In this document: positions 1-8,263 of the stretch, one piece after another
How positions within the stretch are numbered: position 1 is the first letter of the stretch
How the letters are laid out: each line of letters begins with the position of its first letter
DNA from: Mucilaginibacter robiniae
GTDB taxonomy: Bacteria; Bacteroidota; Bacteroidia; Sphingobacteriales; Sphingobacteriaceae
Assembly (NCBI RefSeq): GCF_012849215.1
Contig: NZ_CP051682.1
Span: 372,001 to 436,000 of the forward strand
Length of the DNA stretch: 64,000 nucleotides
Direction of reading: 5' to 3'
The notes under the pieces: model-generated
What the model saw: the letters and a program-made list of their open reading frames with translations, nothing else
What the model was told of the DNA's origin: nothing
Database searches by the model: none
Program-made: the position numbers and the translations under genes

Positions 1-325
1 ATCAATCTGATCTTTATACCCCATGATATTGATAATTACAAACCCGGCTTTTTTGCACAGCCAAGTTTGTTTAAGCTTAATGCCTGCACGGCACTACTAT
101 TACTTATTTTATGTTATTGCTACGAAAACTATCAGGACTAAAAGCAAGCTTACCTCTACTTAAACCCCAATTTTTCAGGGTACAAAGGTAAAACTATACT
201 TTGATTTTTTTATTATATGCAAACAAAAAGAAAATGCTCTTGTATGATATGGCTCAGGTTAATACCAACAAAAACAGCCTTGCCATTTAAGCAAAGCTGT
301 TAACCGGAACCAGTAACTTTATAGC
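1..325. other. Left-edge region without a firm gene
   Basis: No gene can be assigned safely. Plus-strand frame 1 is open from base 1 to a TAA at 139-141 (46 codons, including a leucine-rich stretch), so it could be the C-terminus of a gene entering from the left. Against this, a minus-strand TACCTTTG at 183-190 looks like a Bacteroidota -7 promoter box reading left, and a minus-strand ATG at 24 opens a frame that runs off the edge. Bases 142-325 are AT-rich and show nothing else. Confidence 0.35.
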
Positions 326-850
326 TTAATAAGCCATGCGCTTTTTAAGCAGGTTAATATCGACTGCTGTAATATCTTCAACGGCGTAGCTGGGTATTTG
401 TGTAATATGCAGTTCATCCAACACATCTACCAAATTGCCATAAACCGATTTATCACTGGGCTTAACTAAAACCACCATGCTTTTTCCAGTTTGGGCATAT
501 ATGTTTTGTTTGACTTGTAATAACACTTTACGCAATCCTGCTTTGCTATAATCGGTAATTTCGGGATTACCCAAAGGTTTATCCGCCATTCCCTGATAAA
601 CCAAAACTTTGTTGTTTTTACCTAAACATAAGGTAACCGTTCGGCTTTCGCCTATGGGTTCACCAACAGGATCCTTAACCGGCATAGCCAAATCCATAGC
701 ATGAGGCTTGGATAAAGTGGTAGTTAACATAAAAAAGGTGACTAGAAGAAATGCTAAATCTACCATTGCAGTTAAATCAACTCGCAGATTAGCTTTTTTG
801 CGTAATGGCTTACCATTCGCATTTTGAGGAGCAGTGTTAAGCTCGACCAT
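326..850 (-). CDS. exbD: ExbD/TolR-type biopolymer transport protein
   Basis: ExbD-like subunit of an inner-membrane energy transducer that passes proton-motive force to TonB or a similar protein. Residues 20-45 hold the family signature: a short cytoplasmic basic stretch, then one membrane segment starting TAMVDLAFLLVTFFML, with Asp31 in the place of the proton-carrying aspartate. The rest (about 125 residues) would be periplasmic. I chose the ATG at 850; a TTG 12 codons earlier is also open but adds a poor N-terminus. No exbB or tonB is adjacent in the window, and a 140-bp gap separates it from the upstream gene, so it may have its own promoter. The two TonB-dependent receptors at the other end of the window are the kind of client it would serve. 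Confidence 0.88.
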   Translation of the reverse strand: MVELNTAPQNANGKPLRKKANLRVDLTAMVDLAFLLVTFFMLTTTLSKPHAMDLAMPVKDPVGEPIGESRTVTLCLGKNNKVLVYQGMADKPLGNPEITDYSKAGLRKVLLQVKQNIYAQTGKSMVVLVKPSDKSVYGNLVDVLDELHITQIPSYAVEDITAVDINLLKKRMAY

Positions 851-990
851 AGCAGTAAAGTTTAGAAGGTTAAATAATTGAAACAACTAACTATTTAACA
901 CAAATAAACAAAACTAGGTTTTCAATTAAGGTAAGTTAACCAAACTAAATTTTGAATTATAATTTTCAAAAGTATAATATTCTAGTATAC

Positions 991-1788
991 CTACTTTTCA
1001 TAATAACATTTTTCCGTAATGAAGGTATAGGATATGGTAAAACCTAAAAACCAATAAGTATCATGCTTACGTAAATCGCCACGTTGTGAACCTGCAGCAC
1101 CGATGTTATACCCTAAACGCTCACCCGAACGATCGGAAAGCGCAGCAGCTACCGGATTGCTAAATACAGATTTATCAGCATACAAACCACTTACATCGTC
1201 AATATAATCTGTACGTGCACTACGATACCCCAAATCGGCTATCAGGTTTAAGCGGCCAGCTACATTATACTTAATGCCCACACCAAAAGGTAATGTGACA
1301 GCAGTTTGGCGGTAAGGTTTGCTTTGCCCTTCGGTAGTAAGTGGCCTTAAGTCATAAACTACGCCTTGGTAAGTTGCCTGAGGATTATATTTTACTGCAC
1401 CTACACCAGCGTATATAAAGGGCGTAAATAAGTTTTTACTAATGCTGGGTATGTATTCCAGAAAGTTAAATTCACCAGTTAAAGCTACTTCATTCAATGG
1501 TGTAGCAAAGCTTAAGTTACGGTTACGAAACTGTTCATACTTTGATGTGCTATCTGCCCCTTCTATCTGGGCATGCATGTAACTTGCTTTGGCAGAAAAA
1601 TAGCCGTTGAAGTTTCTTTTCAGGAATGCGCCGGTTGCCAATCCGCTTACCTTTAGCGGATTGCGTTGGTTTAGATCACCTAGGTAACCAGCGCCCCCCA
1701 TAGTAACGCCAAGTTCCCAACTCTGGGCTTGCACTTTACTAACAACACAACATAAGAAAATCAGGATTACAATTATTCTTGCGGGCAT
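991..1788 (-). CDS. DUF6089-like outer-membrane beta-barrel protein
   Basis: Predicted outer-membrane protein of 265 residues. It has a signal peptide with likely cleavage after VQA near residue 21, then alternating short beta-strand-like stretches rich in Gly, Tyr and Asn, ending in an aromatic-rich strand (TYWFLGFTISYTF). The N-terminal pattern (WELGVTMGGAGYLGDLN) resembles the DUF6089 family, which in Bacteroidota commonly follows the NAD kinase gene, and here it starts 9 bp after nadK. The family role is not established; a part in cell-envelope biogenesis is inferred from the usual company of uppS and bamA. Those two genes do not follow here: the next gene is exbD. Confidence 0.75.
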   Translation of the reverse strand: MPARIIVILIFLCCVVSKVQAQSWELGVTMGGAGYLGDLNQRNPLKVSGLATGAFLKRNFNGYFSAKASYMHAQIEGADSTSKYEQFRNRNLSFATPLNEVALTGEFNFLEYIPSISKNLFTPFIYAGVGAVKYNPQATYQGVVYDLRPLTTEGQSKPYRQTAVTLPFGVGIKYNVAGRLNLIADLGYRSARTDYIDDVSGLYADKSVFSNPVAAALSDRSGERLGYNIGAAGSQRGDLRKHDTYWFLGFTISYTFITEKCYYEK

Positions 1789-1797
1789 TTAACAAAT

Positions 1798-2676
1798 TTA
1801 ATAATTGCGGGCATCTAATCCCCACAATAATTTGTTTCTTAATGTATTCAGATAACTTTCGTTATTAAGTCTGATTAAGTTGAGCTGAAAATCGGCTTTA
1901 CAAATATCAAACTTCATGTTATTCTCAATTACGGCCGTACGTGAATCACATGAAATCAAATAGTTAGCACTGCGAGTTTCTACTTCAAAGCTTAGTTTAC
2001 TGTTATCGGGCAATACAATCGGGCGCACATTTAAGTTGTGCGGCGATACGGGTGTAACCACCAATGCGTTAGATTTTGGGAAAATGATAGGCCCACCGCA
2101 GCTCAATGAGTACGCAGTTGACCCGGTTGAAGTAGAAATGATAATTCCATCTCCCCAATATGAATTCAGAAATTCATCGTTCAGATAGGCGTGCATGGTA
2201 ATCATGGCTGCATCATCACGCTTGTGAAAAGTAATATCATTCAATGCAAAGTTATCGGCACCGAATACAGATGATGCAGAATCAATGCGGATGAGCTCGC
2301 GTGCCTCTAACGTAAACTGCCGGTTTACTACAGCATTAATGGCTGCAGCAATATCACTTTTATTTACACTGGCTAAAAAACCTAACCTACCAAAGTTAAT
2401 ACCGATTACGGGTATGCCTGTATCCCGAATCAGCGTTACAATATCCAGCATCGTACCATCGCCACCTAAAGTAATCAGCACATCAATGTGCCCTTTAAGT
2501 GGTACATTTTCATCCAGTAGCTGATAATTGGTATTGATGGTTTTGGCGGTCAAAAATTCATGCAAACGGCAATGTACAAATATCCCCACCTGATGCTGAG
2601 CCAGGCTATCAAATACCTGCTGAGCAAAAGGTAATGCCGAATCATTAAACTGCCTGCCGTATACTGCAATATTCAT
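1798..2676 (-). CDS. nadK: NAD kinase
   Basis: Cytosolic enzyme that phosphorylates NAD to NADP using ATP or polyphosphate. Diagnostic motifs are present: GGDGTMLD at about residues 71-78 (phosphate-binding GGDGT), GINFGRLGFLA, and the conserved DGIIISTSTGSTAYSLS block followed by CGGPI. Length 292 is normal for the family. A GTG codon lies just before the ATG at 2676; I take the ATG. It is the third gene of a tight minus-strand cluster (hydrolase, CBS protein, nadK, outer-membrane protein) with gaps of 1, 5 and 9 bp, so it is almost certainly co-transcribed with them. Confidence 0.96.
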   Translation of the reverse strand: MNIAVYGRQFNDSALPFAQQVFDSLAQHQVGIFVHCRLHEFLTAKTINTNYQLLDENVPLKGHIDVLITLGGDGTMLDIVTLIRDTGIPVIGINFGRLGFLASVNKSDIAAAINAVVNRQFTLEARELIRIDSASSVFGADNFALNDITFHKRDDAAMITMHAYLNDEFLNSYWGDGIIISTSTGSTAYSLSCGGPIIFPKSNALVVTPVSPHNLNVRPIVLPDNSKLSFEVETRSANYLISCDSRTAVIENNMKFDICKADFQLNLIRLNNESYLNTLRNKLLWGLDARNY

Positions 2677-2681
2677 CACGG

Positions 2682-3341
2682 CTACATATTCAGGTAATGC
2701 ATAAACGAATCATAACGATCTTGTGAATCATCATTATCATCAGTATAGTTAAATACTGCTTTTACATCATAGCCGTAACGCAAAAATGCGGCATTAATGG
2801 TATGAATATCCGGTTTGTTCAATTTTAAAGTAACCTCAGTACGGGTAGAATCCGGAAAGCTACGCACGTATGAGCTCAATATCTGGGCATTATCTGACTC
2901 CACTATTTGCGCCATATGCGACATGGAATTGTCTTTGTTATTAATCTCGAGTACAATAATGCCACCCGGATCAGTAACCGCAGTAATAGTGGCAAAATAA
3001 TCGTTCATGTTATTGAGCGCGATTAAACCTATGTAAGCTTTTGATGAGCTTAGCACGGGTACTACTGTTAGTTTATGCTCATAAAACATACGAATCACAT
3101 CATACACATGCTGCTCTTCATATACAAACGAGTTAATCATGAGCTGCGGTAATGAACTTACCGGCAAACTATGATCAGACTCCATAATATCGCTATCGGC
3201 CAGCAAACCTATAAACTGCTGTTCATTTACCACAGGCAGATGCCTGATACGAAACTCCAGCATACGGTCAATGGCCTTTTGCAGAGTATCCGCAGTACTT
3301 ACGGGCGGTATTGTATCAGTGGCTATCTCAGTGGCATACAT
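2682..3341 (-). CDS. CBS-domain protein
   Basis: 219-residue protein with a pair of CBS domains (about residues 8-60 and 75-125), recognisable from RHLPVVNEQQFIGLLADSDI and the second-copy pattern LTVVPVLSSSKAYIGLIAL. CBS pairs bind adenosyl ligands and act as energy or nucleotide sensors. The C-terminal 90 residues (starting near GGIIVLEINNKDNSM) look like an ACT-type regulatory fold. It sits directly upstream of nadK, with 5 bp between, and 1 bp after the hydrolase, an arrangement conserved in Bacteroidota. A role in adjusting NAD(P) metabolism would fit that position but is only inference. Confidence 0.85.
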   Translation of the reverse strand: MYATEIATDTIPPVSTADTLQKAIDRMLEFRIRHLPVVNEQQFIGLLADSDIMESDHSLPVSSLPQLMINSFVYEEQHVYDVIRMFYEHKLTVVPVLSSSKAYIGLIALNNMNDYFATITAVTDPGGIIVLEINNKDNSMSHMAQIVESDNAQILSSYVRSFPDSTRTEVTLKLNKPDIHTINAAFLRYGYDVKAVFNYTDDNDDSQDRYDSFMHYLNM

Positions 3342-3342
3342 A

Positions 3343-4110
3343 CTATACTTTCAGTTTAGTGTTTTCTAAAAATGTTTTCAGGTATCGGTTAAATTCTTCG
3401 GGCTGCTCCATCATGGGTGCATGTCCGCACTGGTCAATCCAGTACAGCTCCGAGTCAGGCAATAGTTCATTAAATTCAACCGCTACTTCTGGCGGAGTAA
3501 TTTTATCATTCCTGCCCCAAATTAGTCCAACTGGTATCTTTATTTTGTGCAGTTCCTTATTCATATTGTGCCGAATGGCTGATTTTGCCATAGCTAATAT
3601 GCGCACTACCTTATTACGATCATTAATGGTAATAAAAACTTCATCTACCAAATCTTTGGTAGCGGTTTTAGGATCATAAAAAGTATATTCAACCTTTTCC
3701 TTCACAAAATCATAACTCTCGCGCCGCGGGAACGAACCCCCAAACGCATTTTCATACAATCCTGAACTACCGGTAAGTACTAAAGTTTTAACCAACTGAG
3801 GATGTGACAAACAATAAATTAAAGCCACATGCCCTCCTAATGAATTACCTAACAAAGTAATATTACTTAAACCTTTATGCCTTACAAAGCGGTGTACATA
3901 CTTAGTTAAAGTTTTTACCCCGGTAGTTAATAACGGCAAATCATAGATGGGAAGTATAGGAATGATAACACGATACTCATTTTTAAACTCTTCAATTACC
4001 TGTTCCCAATTGCTTAAAGCGCCCATCAGGCCGTGCAACAGTAATAATACTTCACCCTGACCTTCTTCGATGTAGATAAAACCCTTTTCTTCTTTAAGCG
4101 CAAAATTCAT
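3343..4110 (-). CDS. Alpha/beta-fold hydrolase
   Basis: 255-residue hydrolase with the complete catalytic set of the alpha/beta fold: oxyanion-hole motif LLHGLMG near residue 25, nucleophile elbow GNSLGG with Ser90, acid Asp202 in WGRNDKITP, and His230 in CGHAPMMEQP. No signal peptide is visible, so it is probably cytoplasmic. Substrate is unknown; the short lid region (about 120-180) suggests a small ester or a C-C hydrolase substrate. It is first in the cluster leading to nadK. The spacer upstream to yqeY is 127 bp, enough for the promoter of the cluster, although I see no TAnnTTTG box there. Confidence 0.88.
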   Translation of the reverse strand: MNFALKEEKGFIYIEEGQGEVLLLLHGLMGALSNWEQVIEEFKNEYRVIIPILPIYDLPLLTTGVKTLTKYVHRFVRHKGLSNITLLGNSLGGHVALIYCLSHPQLVKTLVLTGSSGLYENAFGGSFPRRESYDFVKEKVEYTFYDPKTATKDLVDEVFITINDRNKVVRILAMAKSAIRHNMNKELHKIKIPVGLIWGRNDKITPPEVAVEFNELLPDSELYWIDQCGHAPMMEQPEEFNRYLKTFLENTKLKV

Positions 4111-4237
4111 ATAAGTATAAAAGCTGTTTAGGTTTAAATCCCTGCTTTATACCATTTTTAATTTTAGTATAAAACAAGGCTTTTCCGGCTATAAAATTAG
4201 TTTTTTGGTAATGAGTTACAATAGGTAATGAATTAAA

Positions 4238-4687
4238 TTAAGCTAATAATTGTTTCACCACTTCTGAGATAGTTTTCCCATCAGCTTTTCCGGCAAGTTC
4301 TTTATTAGCTGTACCCATTACTTTCCCCATATCTTTTACCGAGGTTGCACCTACCCTACCAATTAACTCTTTCAGGTAAGTTTCAATTTCGCTACGATCC
4401 ATTTGTTTAGGCAAGTAGCTTTCAATTACCTCCATTTCGTCAGCCTCAATCTGGTACAAATCAGGCCGGTTTTGTGCCTGGTAAATGTCGGCAGATTCTT
4501 TACGTTGCTTTACCAGCTTTTGCAACACACGGGTTTCAGTTTCTTCACTTATTTCTTCTGAAGCACCTTTTTCAGTACGGGCCAGCAGCAAAGCAGACTT
4601 AATAGCCCGCAATCCGCGTAGCTTAACTTCTTGCTTACCCAACATGGCTTGTTTAATATCTTGATCTATTTTCGTTATGAGTGACAT
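4238..4687 (-). CDS. GatB/YqeY domain protein
   Basis: 149-residue soluble, helical YqeY-type protein. This domain is shared with the tail of the GatB subunit of the tRNA amidotransferase, where it contacts tRNA. Typical features are the N-terminal LITKIDQDIKQAMLG, the central RGLRAIKSALL helix, YLPKQM, and the C-terminal VMGTANKELAGKADGKTISEVV. Free-standing YqeY proteins are widespread; a tRNA-linked function is inferred from the family, not shown. It appears monocistronic: 108 bp separate it from the upstream SDR gene. Confidence 0.92.
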   Translation of the reverse strand: MSLITKIDQDIKQAMLGKQEVKLRGLRAIKSALLLARTEKGASEEISEETETRVLQKLVKQRKESADIYQAQNRPDLYQIEADEMEVIESYLPKQMDRSEIETYLKELIGRVGATSVKDMGKVMGTANKELAGKADGKTISEVVKQLLA

Positions 4688-4795
4688 ATGTTTGGTTAAA
4701 TATTGTTGAGTAATTGTGTTAACAGTTAGCTGGTAGTTAAACTACACGCACTGGAGAGTTATCGGTTTACTACCAGCAATTTAGCAACGCAATAA

Positions 4796-5560
4796 CTAAC
4801 TTGTTTTCTTATTGAATGTGGTGGCGTTAGCCTGAGCAGTTGGCATTAAAACCAAATCATTAATATTTACATGTGCCGGACGTGAAGCCACAAACCAGAT
4901 GGTATCGGCTACATCTTCTGCCGATAATGGTGTAAAGCCTTCGTACACCTTTTTAGCGCGTTCTTTGTCGCCTTTAAAGCGTACTTCCGAAAATTCGGTT
5001 TCAACAGCACCAGGGTGTATGGCAGTTACTTTAATGTTATGTGATAACAAATCTATGCGCATACCTTGGCTTAACGCATCAACTGCTGCTTTAGTTGCAC
5101 AATATACGTTACCATTCGCATAAACATTTTTACCCGCTATAGAACCCAGGTTGACAATATGACCATGCCCCTGCGCAATCATCCAGTTAGAAACTATTTT
5201 ACTGGCGTACAGCAAGCCTTTGATATTGGTATCAATCATGGTGTCCCAATCGGCATAGTTACCATTTTGTATAGGATCCAACCCTTGGCTTAAACCAGCA
5301 TTGTTAACTAAAACATCTACCTGTTTCCATTCGGCAGGTAAACTTTCCAGATGATGAGTAACCTCTTCCTGGCGGCGTATATCAAATGCAGCAACTGCTA
5401 TACGTATATTATAGCTGTTGTTTAACTGCTCGGCCAGTTGCTCCAGCCGATCCTGACGGCGGCCGGTTAAAATGAGATTGTAGCCCTGACGGGCAAAAAG
5501 TTCGGCACAGGCCTTACCAATACCCGCGGTGGCACCTGTAATTAATGCGGTTTTCGACAT
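4796..5560 (-). CDS. Short-chain dehydrogenase (YdfG-like)
   Basis: Classical SDR of 254 residues using NAD(P)H. The cofactor motif TGATAGIG is at residues 8-15, NNAG at 86-89, and the catalytic residues are Ser140, Tyr153 and Lys157 (YCATK), with Asn112 completing the tetrad. Overall sequence and the C-terminal INDLVLMPTAQ resemble YdfG-type 3-hydroxy acid / serine dehydrogenases; the arginines after the second strand (LTGRRQDR) favour NADPH. A minus-strand TAACTTTG box at 5581-5588 is 20 bp before the ATG and is a likely promoter. Substrate specificity cannot be fixed from sequence. Confidence 0.92.
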   Translation of the reverse strand: MSKTALITGATAGIGKACAELFARQGYNLILTGRRQDRLEQLAEQLNNSYNIRIAVAAFDIRRQEEVTHHLESLPAEWKQVDVLVNNAGLSQGLDPIQNGNYADWDTMIDTNIKGLLYASKIVSNWMIAQGHGHIVNLGSIAGKNVYANGNVYCATKAAVDALSQGMRIDLLSHNIKVTAIHPGAVETEFSEVRFKGDKERAKKVYEGFTPLSAEDVADTIWFVASRPAHVNINDLVLMPTAQANATTFNKKTS

Positions 5561-5580
5561 AGGTGAATAACTATTGGCGG

Positions 5581-5588
5581 CAAAGTTA
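5581..5588 (-). promoter_or_regulatory. Putative -7 box of the SDR gene
   Basis: TAACTTTG on the minus strand matches the Bacteroidota TAnnTTTG element and ends 20 bp before the start codon at 5560. No clear TTTG is seen 19 bp further upstream. Confidence 0.45.
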
Positions 5589-5671
5589 TGTTTTAATTTT
5601 TAACTCGGGCCCTTGTACGGCTCCAGGTAAAGTAACTTACCTCATTTCAGCCATAGCATCAGCTACTTAAT

Positions 5672-6406
5672 CTACTCAAAGTGCAAACTAAACATCAGGC
5701 TATGCAGAAAGAGTTTACTGATGGGTTCAGCAAAAGGATGATTTTCTGGCACCAGTACGTTACCAAATGAATTGGCTACCTTAATTTCGGGAGACATTTT
5801 AAAATAATCAAAGTAGATATCACAGCCGATACCTGCTTCGTATGAAGCGAAACCCCGAATATTTTTTACTCTTTTTTGTAACAAATCATCGTTGGCATCC
5901 TGCTTACTTTTACCGCCAATAGCAAACGAGTATTTAGCTCCCCCTACCAAATAGGGTCTGAAATTACCAAGCCGGTCAGCCTTAAGTTTTAACAGCAAAG
6001 GCACATCCATGGTTGTGCTTGATATCAGCCGTTTATCATTCTGCGTAGTATTCTCAAAAGTATAGTCCAGCTCCCGATCGGCAAAAACCAGCGAAGGCGT
6101 GGTACGTACTTCCAAATGTTCGCTAATACGGTAACGGGTTATAAAACCTACCGCAAAGCCGGGCACCGATTTAGAGCTGATACTGGTTAGCGGACTGGTC
6201 AGGTAATTTCCAGGATGATCGGGATCAGGGTACGGGTTGCGCCAGTCAGGCTTTTTAACAATTTTATAGTCCTGCATAACATACTGAAAGCTAAAGCCGA
6301 AACTCAGATCATTTTGATCGGCCCCACCTCCCCAGGCTTGCACTTGTGCCATCAATATATTACTACACAATATAAAGCTTGCTAAAAGCCCTAAACGTTT
6401 AATCAT
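5672..6406 (-). CDS. porT: PorT-family outer-membrane protein of type IX secretion
   Basis: 244-residue outer-membrane beta-barrel with a signal peptide (cleavage likely after LMA, residue 20). PorT is needed for type IX secretion and gliding in Bacteroidota. The gene follows ubiE by 4 bp, and the ubiE-porT pairing is a conserved arrangement in this phylum, which is the main reason for the specific call. Strand-like segments such as GFSFQYVMQDYKIVKKPDW and SYEAGIGCDIYFDYFKMSPEI fit the family. The T9SS sorting-domain protein at 25.0 kb is a possible client. A generic PorT-like barrel of other function cannot be excluded. Confidence 0.82.
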   Translation of the reverse strand: MIKRLGLLASFILCSNILMAQVQAWGGGADQNDLSFGFSFQYVMQDYKIVKKPDWRNPYPDPDHPGNYLTSPLTSISSKSVPGFAVGFITRYRISEHLEVRTTPSLVFADRELDYTFENTTQNDKRLISSTTMDVPLLLKLKADRLGNFRPYLVGGAKYSFAIGGKSKQDANDDLLQKRVKNIRGFASYEAGIGCDIYFDYFKMSPEIKVANSFGNVLVPENHPFAEPISKLFLHSLMFSLHFE

Positions 6407-6410
6407 AAAC

Positions 6411-7142
6411 TTATTTTATACCGGTATATACCGAACAGATGCCAAAAGCTAAAGGCCGGCTTTTAGTTTGGCTGAACCCTACCTTGCTCATCAGCGCTGT
6501 AAAATCTTTACCATCCGGGAAAGCAGCAACTGACTCTGGCAGATAGGTGTACGCTCGTGCATCTTTCGAAAACAGCTTACCTATACCTGGCGTAATATAA
6601 TTAAAATAAAAGTTATACAATTGCTTTATTGGAAAACCTTTAGGCTTTGAAAACTCCAGTATTACGACTTTACCACCCGGTTTTGTTACACGCAGCATAT
6701 CAGCCAAACCAGCTTCCAGATTTTCAAAGTTACGCACGCCGTAAGCAACCGTTACAGCATCAAAAGTACTGGCAGCAAACGGCAACTGTTCCGAATCGCC
6801 CAGCTTTACTTCAAACTTTTCGTTTAACTTACGCTTATTGATTTTTTGCTGGGCAATATCCAGCATCCCCTGCGATATATCTACTCCCGTAATTTTTTCT
6901 GGCTTCAGGATAGATAAAGCTTCAAAAGCAAAATCTCCTGTACCGGTAGCTACATCGAGTATGTGCTTGGGCCGAACTGTTTTTAGTTCATTAATAGCAA
7001 TTTTACGCCAGATGATATCAATGCCCAACGATAAGAAATGATTTAAAAAATCGTAAGTTTTAGATATGTTGTTAAACATATCGGCCACCTGCTGCTTTTT
7101 AGTGGCTTGCTTATCTTGGTAGGGCGTAACAACTTTACTCAT
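6411..7142 (-). CDS. ubiE: Demethylmenaquinone methyltransferase (UbiE/MenG)
   Basis: SAM-dependent C-methyltransferase for the last step of menaquinone synthesis. Seen: the N-terminal FNNISKTYDFLNHFLSLG signature, SAM motif ILDVATGTGD at residues 61-70, GVDISQGML, and AYGVRNFENLEAGLADMLRV typical of UbiE. Length 243 is usual. The start is the ATG at 7142, not the TTG three codons earlier. A TATCTTTG box ends 6 bp before that ATG with a TTG 17 bp upstream, so the transcript may have almost no leader. porT follows after 4 bp and is likely co-transcribed. Confidence 0.96.
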   Translation of the reverse strand: MSKVVTPYQDKQATKKQQVADMFNNISKTYDFLNHFLSLGIDIIWRKIAINELKTVRPKHILDVATGTGDFAFEALSILKPEKITGVDISQGMLDIAQQKINKRKLNEKFEVKLGDSEQLPFAASTFDAVTVAYGVRNFENLEAGLADMLRVTKPGGKVVILEFSKPKGFPIKQLYNFYFNYITPGIGKLFSKDARAYTYLPESVAAFPDGKDFTALMSKVGFSQTKSRPLAFGICSVYTGIK

Positions 7143-7148
7143 TAGGTT

Positions 7149-7176
7149 CAAAGATACATATTTTGCTTTTATTCAA
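7149..7176 (-). promoter_or_regulatory. Putative promoter of ubiE-porT
   Basis: Minus strand: TTG at 7176-7174, 17-bp spacer, TATCTTTG at 7156-7149. This fits the Bacteroidota TTG / TAnnTTTG consensus. The box ends only 6 bp before the ATG at 7142, implying a very short or absent 5' leader. Confidence 0.6.
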
Positions 7177-7318
7177 TAGCTAACTAACATTGCAGAATCC
7201 CTACTGGCAACACCATGGTATCTCTCCGACTGACAACTTGTTTATCTTTTTTAATATTTATTCAGCTTTGGCAAACAAATTGCTATTTACTAAGTTTATT
7301 AGCAAAAAGTAATTCATT

Positions 7319-7603
7319 ATGGCAACTAAAAATAATTCAGATCAAACAGGAGATTTGTTTGAAGACGATAATAAAAACAACTCACAAAACAGTGACAACG
7401 AAATTAAAGGTTCAAACACGGTAAAAGATCCGGATGATTGGACCACCGGAAAAGAACCTATGACTGGAGCACAGCATTCCTATTTAAAAACCCTTTCGGA
7501 AGAAGCTGATGAGCCACTTGATGAAAGCCTGAATAAAGCTGACGCATCAAAAAAGATTGACGAATTGCAGCATAAAACTGGTCGTGGCGTTGACAACGAT
7601 TAA
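7319..7603 (+). CDS. DUF3072 small protein
   Basis: 94-residue, highly charged soluble protein. The second half (DDWTTGKEPMTGAQHSYLKT, then ...EASKKIDELQ-like) is the DUF3072 signature found in small bacterial proteins of unknown function. The first 40 residues are Asn/Asp/Lys rich and probably disordered. It is a monocistronic plus-strand gene between divergent ubiE and the convergent BLUF gene, closed by a strong terminator. Upstream, TAAGTTTA with a TTTG 21 bp before it is a weak promoter candidate. Members often appear among stress-related accessory genes, but I cannot assign a function. Confidence 0.85.
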   Translation: MATKNNSDQTGDLFEDDNKNNSQNSDNEIKGSNTVKDPDDWTTGKEPMTGAQHSYLKTLSEEADEPLDESLNKADASKKIDELQHKTGRGVDND

Positions 7604-7614
7604 TACTCTCCTCT

Positions 7615-7661
7615 TAAAAAAGAGAGCCTTAATACAACTGTGTTAAGGCTCTCTTTTTTAT
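7615..7661. terminator. Bidirectional terminator
   Basis: Near-perfect stem of about 16 bp (arms around 7616-7632 and 7642-7659, core GAGAGCCTTAA) flanked by A-run and T-run, so it can stop both the DUF3072 and the BLUF gene. Confidence 0.92.
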
Positions 7662-7712
7662 TTATTGTTTTAAAGGACTATTGCTGAAATATCATGAATA
7701 ATAAGCCTCAGC

Positions 7713-8135
7713 TTAAATCATCCGGTTGGTGCTTACAAATGTTTTAAGCATACCAATTATCGCAGTTACATTATCTTCATGCAAAAAATCTGATCGGGTT
7801 GGATCTACATATCCTCTAAATTCCGACAACTCTTCGGCATTTACTGATTTAAACCCCATTGCCCATTCAGGAAAGTTACGTTCGGTAATAGTACTTTCCA
7901 TCATTTTTATAATATTCTTGTGTCGCAGATCCTGTTTAATAACATCATAAGTTTGCTCCAGTATTTCTGGCTCACCTTCCAGCACCTGTATAAAGGTACC
8001 TTCGCCATACAACAACATACCTGTTAAATTTCGGCTGTTGTTATTTCTGCGACTTACTGTTAAAATATCCAGTAATTCATCTTCATTCATTAATTTACAG
8101 GCAGAACTGATATAGACAAGTTGTTTCATCGGCAT
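7713..8135 (-). CDS. BLUF-domain blue-light sensor
   Basis: Single-domain flavin (FAD) photoreceptor of 140 residues. Counted from the second ATG (8129), Tyr6, Asn30, Gln48, Trp89 and Met91 have exactly the mutual spacing of the photoactive Tyr21, Asn45, Gln63, Trp104 and Met106 of AppA, so it should be light-active. Context of the residues: QLVYISSA, RNLTGMLLYGEGTFIQVLEG and FPEWAMGF. There is no output domain after about residue 105, so it must signal by protein contact. Two in-frame ATGs (8135, 8129) are possible; a TATCTTTG box ends 11 bp before the first. A lone receiver gene lies upstream but is separated by a terminator. Confidence 0.95.
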   Translation of the reverse strand: MPMKQLVYISSACKLMNEDELLDILTVSRRNNNSRNLTGMLLYGEGTFIQVLEGEPEILEQTYDVIKQDLRHKNIIKMMESTITERNFPEWAMGFKSVNAEELSEFRGYVDPTRSDFLHEDNVTAIIGMLKTFVSTNRMI

Positions 8136-8146
8136 AATATTAGTGA

Positions 8147-8154
8147 CAAAGATA
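8147..8154 (-). promoter_or_regulatory. Putative -7 box of the BLUF gene
   Basis: TATCTTTG on the minus strand, 11 bp before the ATG at 8135. It lies between the receiver terminator and the BLUF start, so BLUF probably has its own promoter. Confidence 0.5.
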
Positions 8155-8196
8155 TACCAAAAAATTGTTGAGGTTTATACCGCTAATCAATTAAAT

Positions 8197-8248
8197 AAAA
8201 AAAGCCTGTAAAGTTTACTCAAGATAAACTTTACAGGCTTTTTTTATT
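8197..8248 (-). terminator. Terminator of the receiver gene
   Basis: Perfect 19-bp stem (8198-8216 with 8225-8243, core AAGCCTGTAAAGTTTA) with T-runs on both sides, directly after the stop codon of the gene at 8264. Confidence 0.92.
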
Positions 8249-8263
8249 TTAGTAAAATAGTTA

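Noticed and set aside
1..141. C-terminus of a plus-strand gene at the left edge
   Set aside because: 46 open codons are not enough, and a promoter-like box facing the other way argues against it; kept only as a possibility in the region entry.
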